Origin: Hydrogenophilus thiooxidans | GTDB lineage: Bacteria; Pseudomonadota; Gammaproteobacteria; Burkholderiales; Rhodocyclaceae | Length of the DNA stretch: 37,519 nucleotides | Direction of reading: 5' to 3' | NCBI RefSeq assembly: GCF_019049855.1 | Contig: NZ_JAHLSY010000019.1 | Span: 1 to 37,519, forward strand | In this document: one piece after another, positions 35,654 to 37,519 of the stretch | Layout: each line of letters begins with the position of its first letter | How positions within the stretch are numbered: the stretch's first letter is position 1 | Translations under genes and position numbers: made by a program | The notes under the pieces: generated by a model | Seen by the model: the letters and a program-made list of their open reading frames with translations, nothing else | Database searches by the model: none | Told to the model about the DNA's origin: nothing

Positions 35654-37076
35654 ACATTCGCTCCCGATCCTGATCGTCGAAGACGACCCCGATTTGCGTG
35701 AAGCGTTGGAATTGACCTTGACGGCGAAGGGGTACCGGGTGTTGCTGGCTGCATCCGGACCCGAAGTGCTCGAACTGCTCGATCGCCACGCCGTGGCAAT
35801 GGTCGTCACCGATCTCAAGATGGCGCCGATGGATGGGTTGGCACTGCTCGATGCGGTTCGGCAAAAATTGCCGCACTTACCCGTGGCGCTGATGACCGCG
35901 TATGGTGACGTCCCGGCGGCGGTCCGCGCGATGAAAAGCGGTGCGTGCGAATTCCTTTTGAAACCGTTCGAGAGTCGGCAGCTGTTGGCGGTAATCGAAC
36001 GGTATGCGCAGTGGGGGGGCGCTGGCGCAGTCGCCGACTTGATCGCAGAGGATCCCAAAACCCAAGCGGTGCGGGCGCTTGCCGAACGCGTTGCCGCAAC
36101 CGACGCCACGGTTCTGCTTTCCGGGGAATCGGGCGTTGGGAAAGAGGTGTTTGCGCGGCTGATCCATGCGGTTTCGCCGCGCAAAAGAGCGCCGTTCGTT
36201 GCGATCAACTGTGCGGCGATTCCCGAGTCGCTCCTTGAGGCGACCCTCTTTGGCCATGAAAAAGGGGCCTTTACCGGCGCGGCAACGGCACAGCCCGGAA
36301 AATTCGAGCAGGCGCAAGGGGGCACGATCCTATTGGATGAAATCTCGGAAATGCCGCTCCTGTTGCAGGCGAAGCTCCTTCGGGTCCTGCAGGAAAAAGA
36401 GGTCGAGCGGCTGGGTGGGAAAAAGGCGATTCCGCTCGACGTTCGGGTGATCGCAACCACCAACCGCAATCTGGCCGACGAAGTGGCCGCCGGGCGATTC
36501 CGGCAGGACCTCTTTTATCGCTTGAACGTATTTCCCATCACGATCCCGCCGTTACGCGACCGGCCCGCGGATATCGTTCCCTTGGCGCGCTATTTTCTAG
36601 CGCGCCTGGCTGCGGAATGGGGGCGGGTAGCGCCTGCCTTAACCGAAGAGGCGGAACGAATCTTGCTCACTTATTCTTGGCCGGGTAACGTGCGCGAGCT
36701 CCACAATACGATGCAACGCGCGCTGATCCTTGCGCCGGGTAACGTGATCGACGGGAAGACGTTGCGCCTCTGTTTGCCGAACGATTCCCCGGTAACGGAC
36801 GGTTTTGATCCGGAAGAAAAACGCGCTACGCCCCAATGGGTCGCGGGCACGCAGGCCGAAAACGATTCCCTGCTGCGGCGTGATACCCGGACGAACGAAA
36901 ATGACCAAAGTGCGGTATCGTTACGAGATTGGGAGCGGGAACACATTCTACGGGTTCTTGCCGAAGCGGGAGGTTCCCGGAAACGGGCGGCTGAGCGCCT
37001 GGGCATGCCCGAAAGGACATTGCGATACCGATTGCGGAAGTACCGCGAAGCGGGGTTCGACGTCCCCGAAGCCTGA
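35646..37076 (+). CDS. fleR: FleR-type sigma-54 activator, response regulator
   Basis: A 476-residue NtrC-family regulator. The receiver (1-120) has E12, D13, D14 and phosphoacceptor D56 in VVTDLKMAPMDG. The AAA+ domain carries Walker A GESGVGKE (160-167), the sigma-54 contact loop GAFTGA (207-212) and Walker B GGTILLDEISEMP. The C-terminal Fis-type helix-turn-helix reads SRKRAAERLGMPERTLRYRL. It is predicted to activate sigma-54-dependent flagellar genes. ATG 35646 follows GAGGAG (35635-35640), and the gene overlaps the fleS end by eight bases. FlrC is the equivalent name in Vibrio. fliE follows after 11 bases. Confidence 0.93.
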   Translation: MSEHSLPILIVEDDPDLREALELTLTAKGYRVLLAASGPEVLELLDRHAVAMVVTDLKMAPMDGLALLDAVRQKLPHLPVALMTAYGDVPAAVRAMKSGACEFLLKPFESRQLLAVIERYAQWGGAGAVADLIAEDPKTQAVRALAERVAATDATVLLSGESGVGKEVFARLIHAVSPRKRAPFVAINCAAIPESLLEATLFGHEKGAFTGAATAQPGKFEQAQGGTILLDEISEMPLLLQAKLLRVLQEKEVERLGGKKAIPLDVRVIATTNRNLADEVAAGRFRQDLFYRLNVFPITIPPLRDRPADIVPLARYFLARLAAEWGRVAPALTEEAERILLTYSWPGNVRELHNTMQRALILAPGNVIDGKTLRLCLPNDSPVTDGFDPEEKRATPQWVAGTQAENDSLLRRDTRTNENDQSAVSLRDWEREHILRVLAEAGGSRKRAAERLGMPERTLRYRLRKYREAGFDVPEA

Positions 37077-37087
37077 GGAGTCAGACG

Positions 37088-37414
37088 ATGGACACCAACG
37101 CAATCAACCAGTTGCTTGCCCAAATGCAACAGGCACAAGCGCTCGCAAAAGGCGGTGCTGCAGCGCAACAGCCAGAAGCGGAGCGCGGGACGACCGATTT
37201 TGCCCAAGTCCTGGACCAAGCGCTCAAAGAGGTGAGCGCGCAATCGGCCGAGGCGAAAGCGCAAGCCGAACGGTTCGTTGCGGGGGACCCCGCCGTCAAT
37301 CTGGCCGACGTGATGATTGACCTCGAAAAAGCGTCCCTTTCGTTCAATCAAATGGTTCAGGTGCGTAACCGGTTGGTGAGCGCCTATCAGGACATTATGA
37401 ATATGCCCGTCTGA
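37088..37414 (+). CDS. fliE: Flagellar hook-basal body complex protein FliE
   Basis: A 108-residue FliE, the normal size. The conserved C-terminal half reads VNLADVMIDLEKASLSFNQM and VQVRNRLVSAYQDIMNMPV. FliE joins the MS ring to the rod and helps open the export gate. ATG 37088 follows GAGGAG at 37075-37080, which overlaps the fleR stop, so it is probably co-transcribed with fleSR. In many bacteria fliE directly precedes fliF; here it lies beyond fleSR on the opposite strand from fliF. Confidence 0.95.
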   Translation: MDTNAINQLLAQMQQAQALAKGGAAAQQPEAERGTTDFAQVLDQALKEVSAQSAEAKAQAERFVAGDPAVNLADVMIDLEKASLSFNQMVQVRNRLVSAYQDIMNMPV

Positions 37415-37509
37415 GAGTAGGTGTCAAGACCCGTGACATTATCTACCCTTGAAATGAAAAGCTCTGGTCGCTCGGTTTGCCACCATCGGAGTTTCTCAAT
37501 AGGAGTCAT

Positions 37510-37519
37510 ATGACCCAAA
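37510..37519 (+). CDS. Start of a gene running off the window (unknown)
   Basis: ATG 37510 follows a good ribosome site, AGGAG (37501-37505), and only MTQ can be read before the edge. Ahead of it, 37415-37509 is clearly AT-richer than the rest, with a TGTCA/TGACA inverted pair (37422-37426 and 37434-37438). Nothing more can be said about the product. Confidence 0.35.

Overview
The window is GC-rich, almost fully coding DNA from a flagellated, piliated Gram-negative bacterium. The pattern suggests a betaproteobacterium, possibly of the Hydrogenophilaceae type. This is inferred from gene order and protein style, not from a database match. The clues are exbB-exbD-lpxK-Trm112-kdsB-adk order, a CheZ-containing chemotaxis set, a fimT-pilV-pilW-pilX-pilY1-pilE cluster, and a B12-dependent ribonucleotide reductase. 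I saw no rRNA, tRNA, CRISPR array or complete insertion sequence.

Layout: (1) 1-4407, plus strand: the end of one cheV, a complete second cheV, then cheY, cheZ and cheA. (2) 4404-7591, minus strand: xseA, sodB and tal, ending tail to tail with cheA. (3) 7672-11482, plus strand: an ExbB/ExbD pair joined to envelope genes lpxK, a Trm112-like gene and kdsB, then adk. (4) 11768-18491, plus strand: a canonical type IV pilus minor-pilin/PilY1 cluster. (5) 18578-21487, minus strand: nrdJ, with a good sigma-70-like promoter and a candidate tandem NrdR site. (6) 21628-24915, plus strand: an EEP-fold hydrolase, greB and htpG. (7) 25025-34370, minus strand: a tightly packed flagellar operon, transcribed fliF-G-H-I-J-K-L-M-N, with four-base ATGA overlaps at fliF/fliG, fliI/fliJ and fliJ/fliK. 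(8) 34499-37414, plus strand: the FleS/FleR-type sensor kinase and sigma-54 activator, then fliE. At 37510 a further gene appears to begin and runs off the edge.

How the genes fit together: CheA phosphorylates CheY, CheV couples and tunes the receptor array, CheZ dephosphorylates CheY-P, and CheY-P binds FliM in the motor built by the minus-strand operon. FleS/FleR probably controls that operon and fliE. The minor pilins and PilY1 prime and tip the type IV pilus. LpxK and KdsB serve lipid A and Kdo supply.

No unknown multi-gene system is evident. The most interesting signals are small. They are: a protein-level tandem duplication in the CheZ N-terminus; near-identical CheY-docking peptides in FliM and CheZ, plus a docking-like motif in a P2-less CheA; a run of 15 glycines spaced exactly four residues apart in FliH; a tandem NrdR-like site upstream of nrdJ; a possibly leaderless fleS with a dyad over its promoter; a textbook terminator just upstream of the tal start; and fliE detached from fliF.
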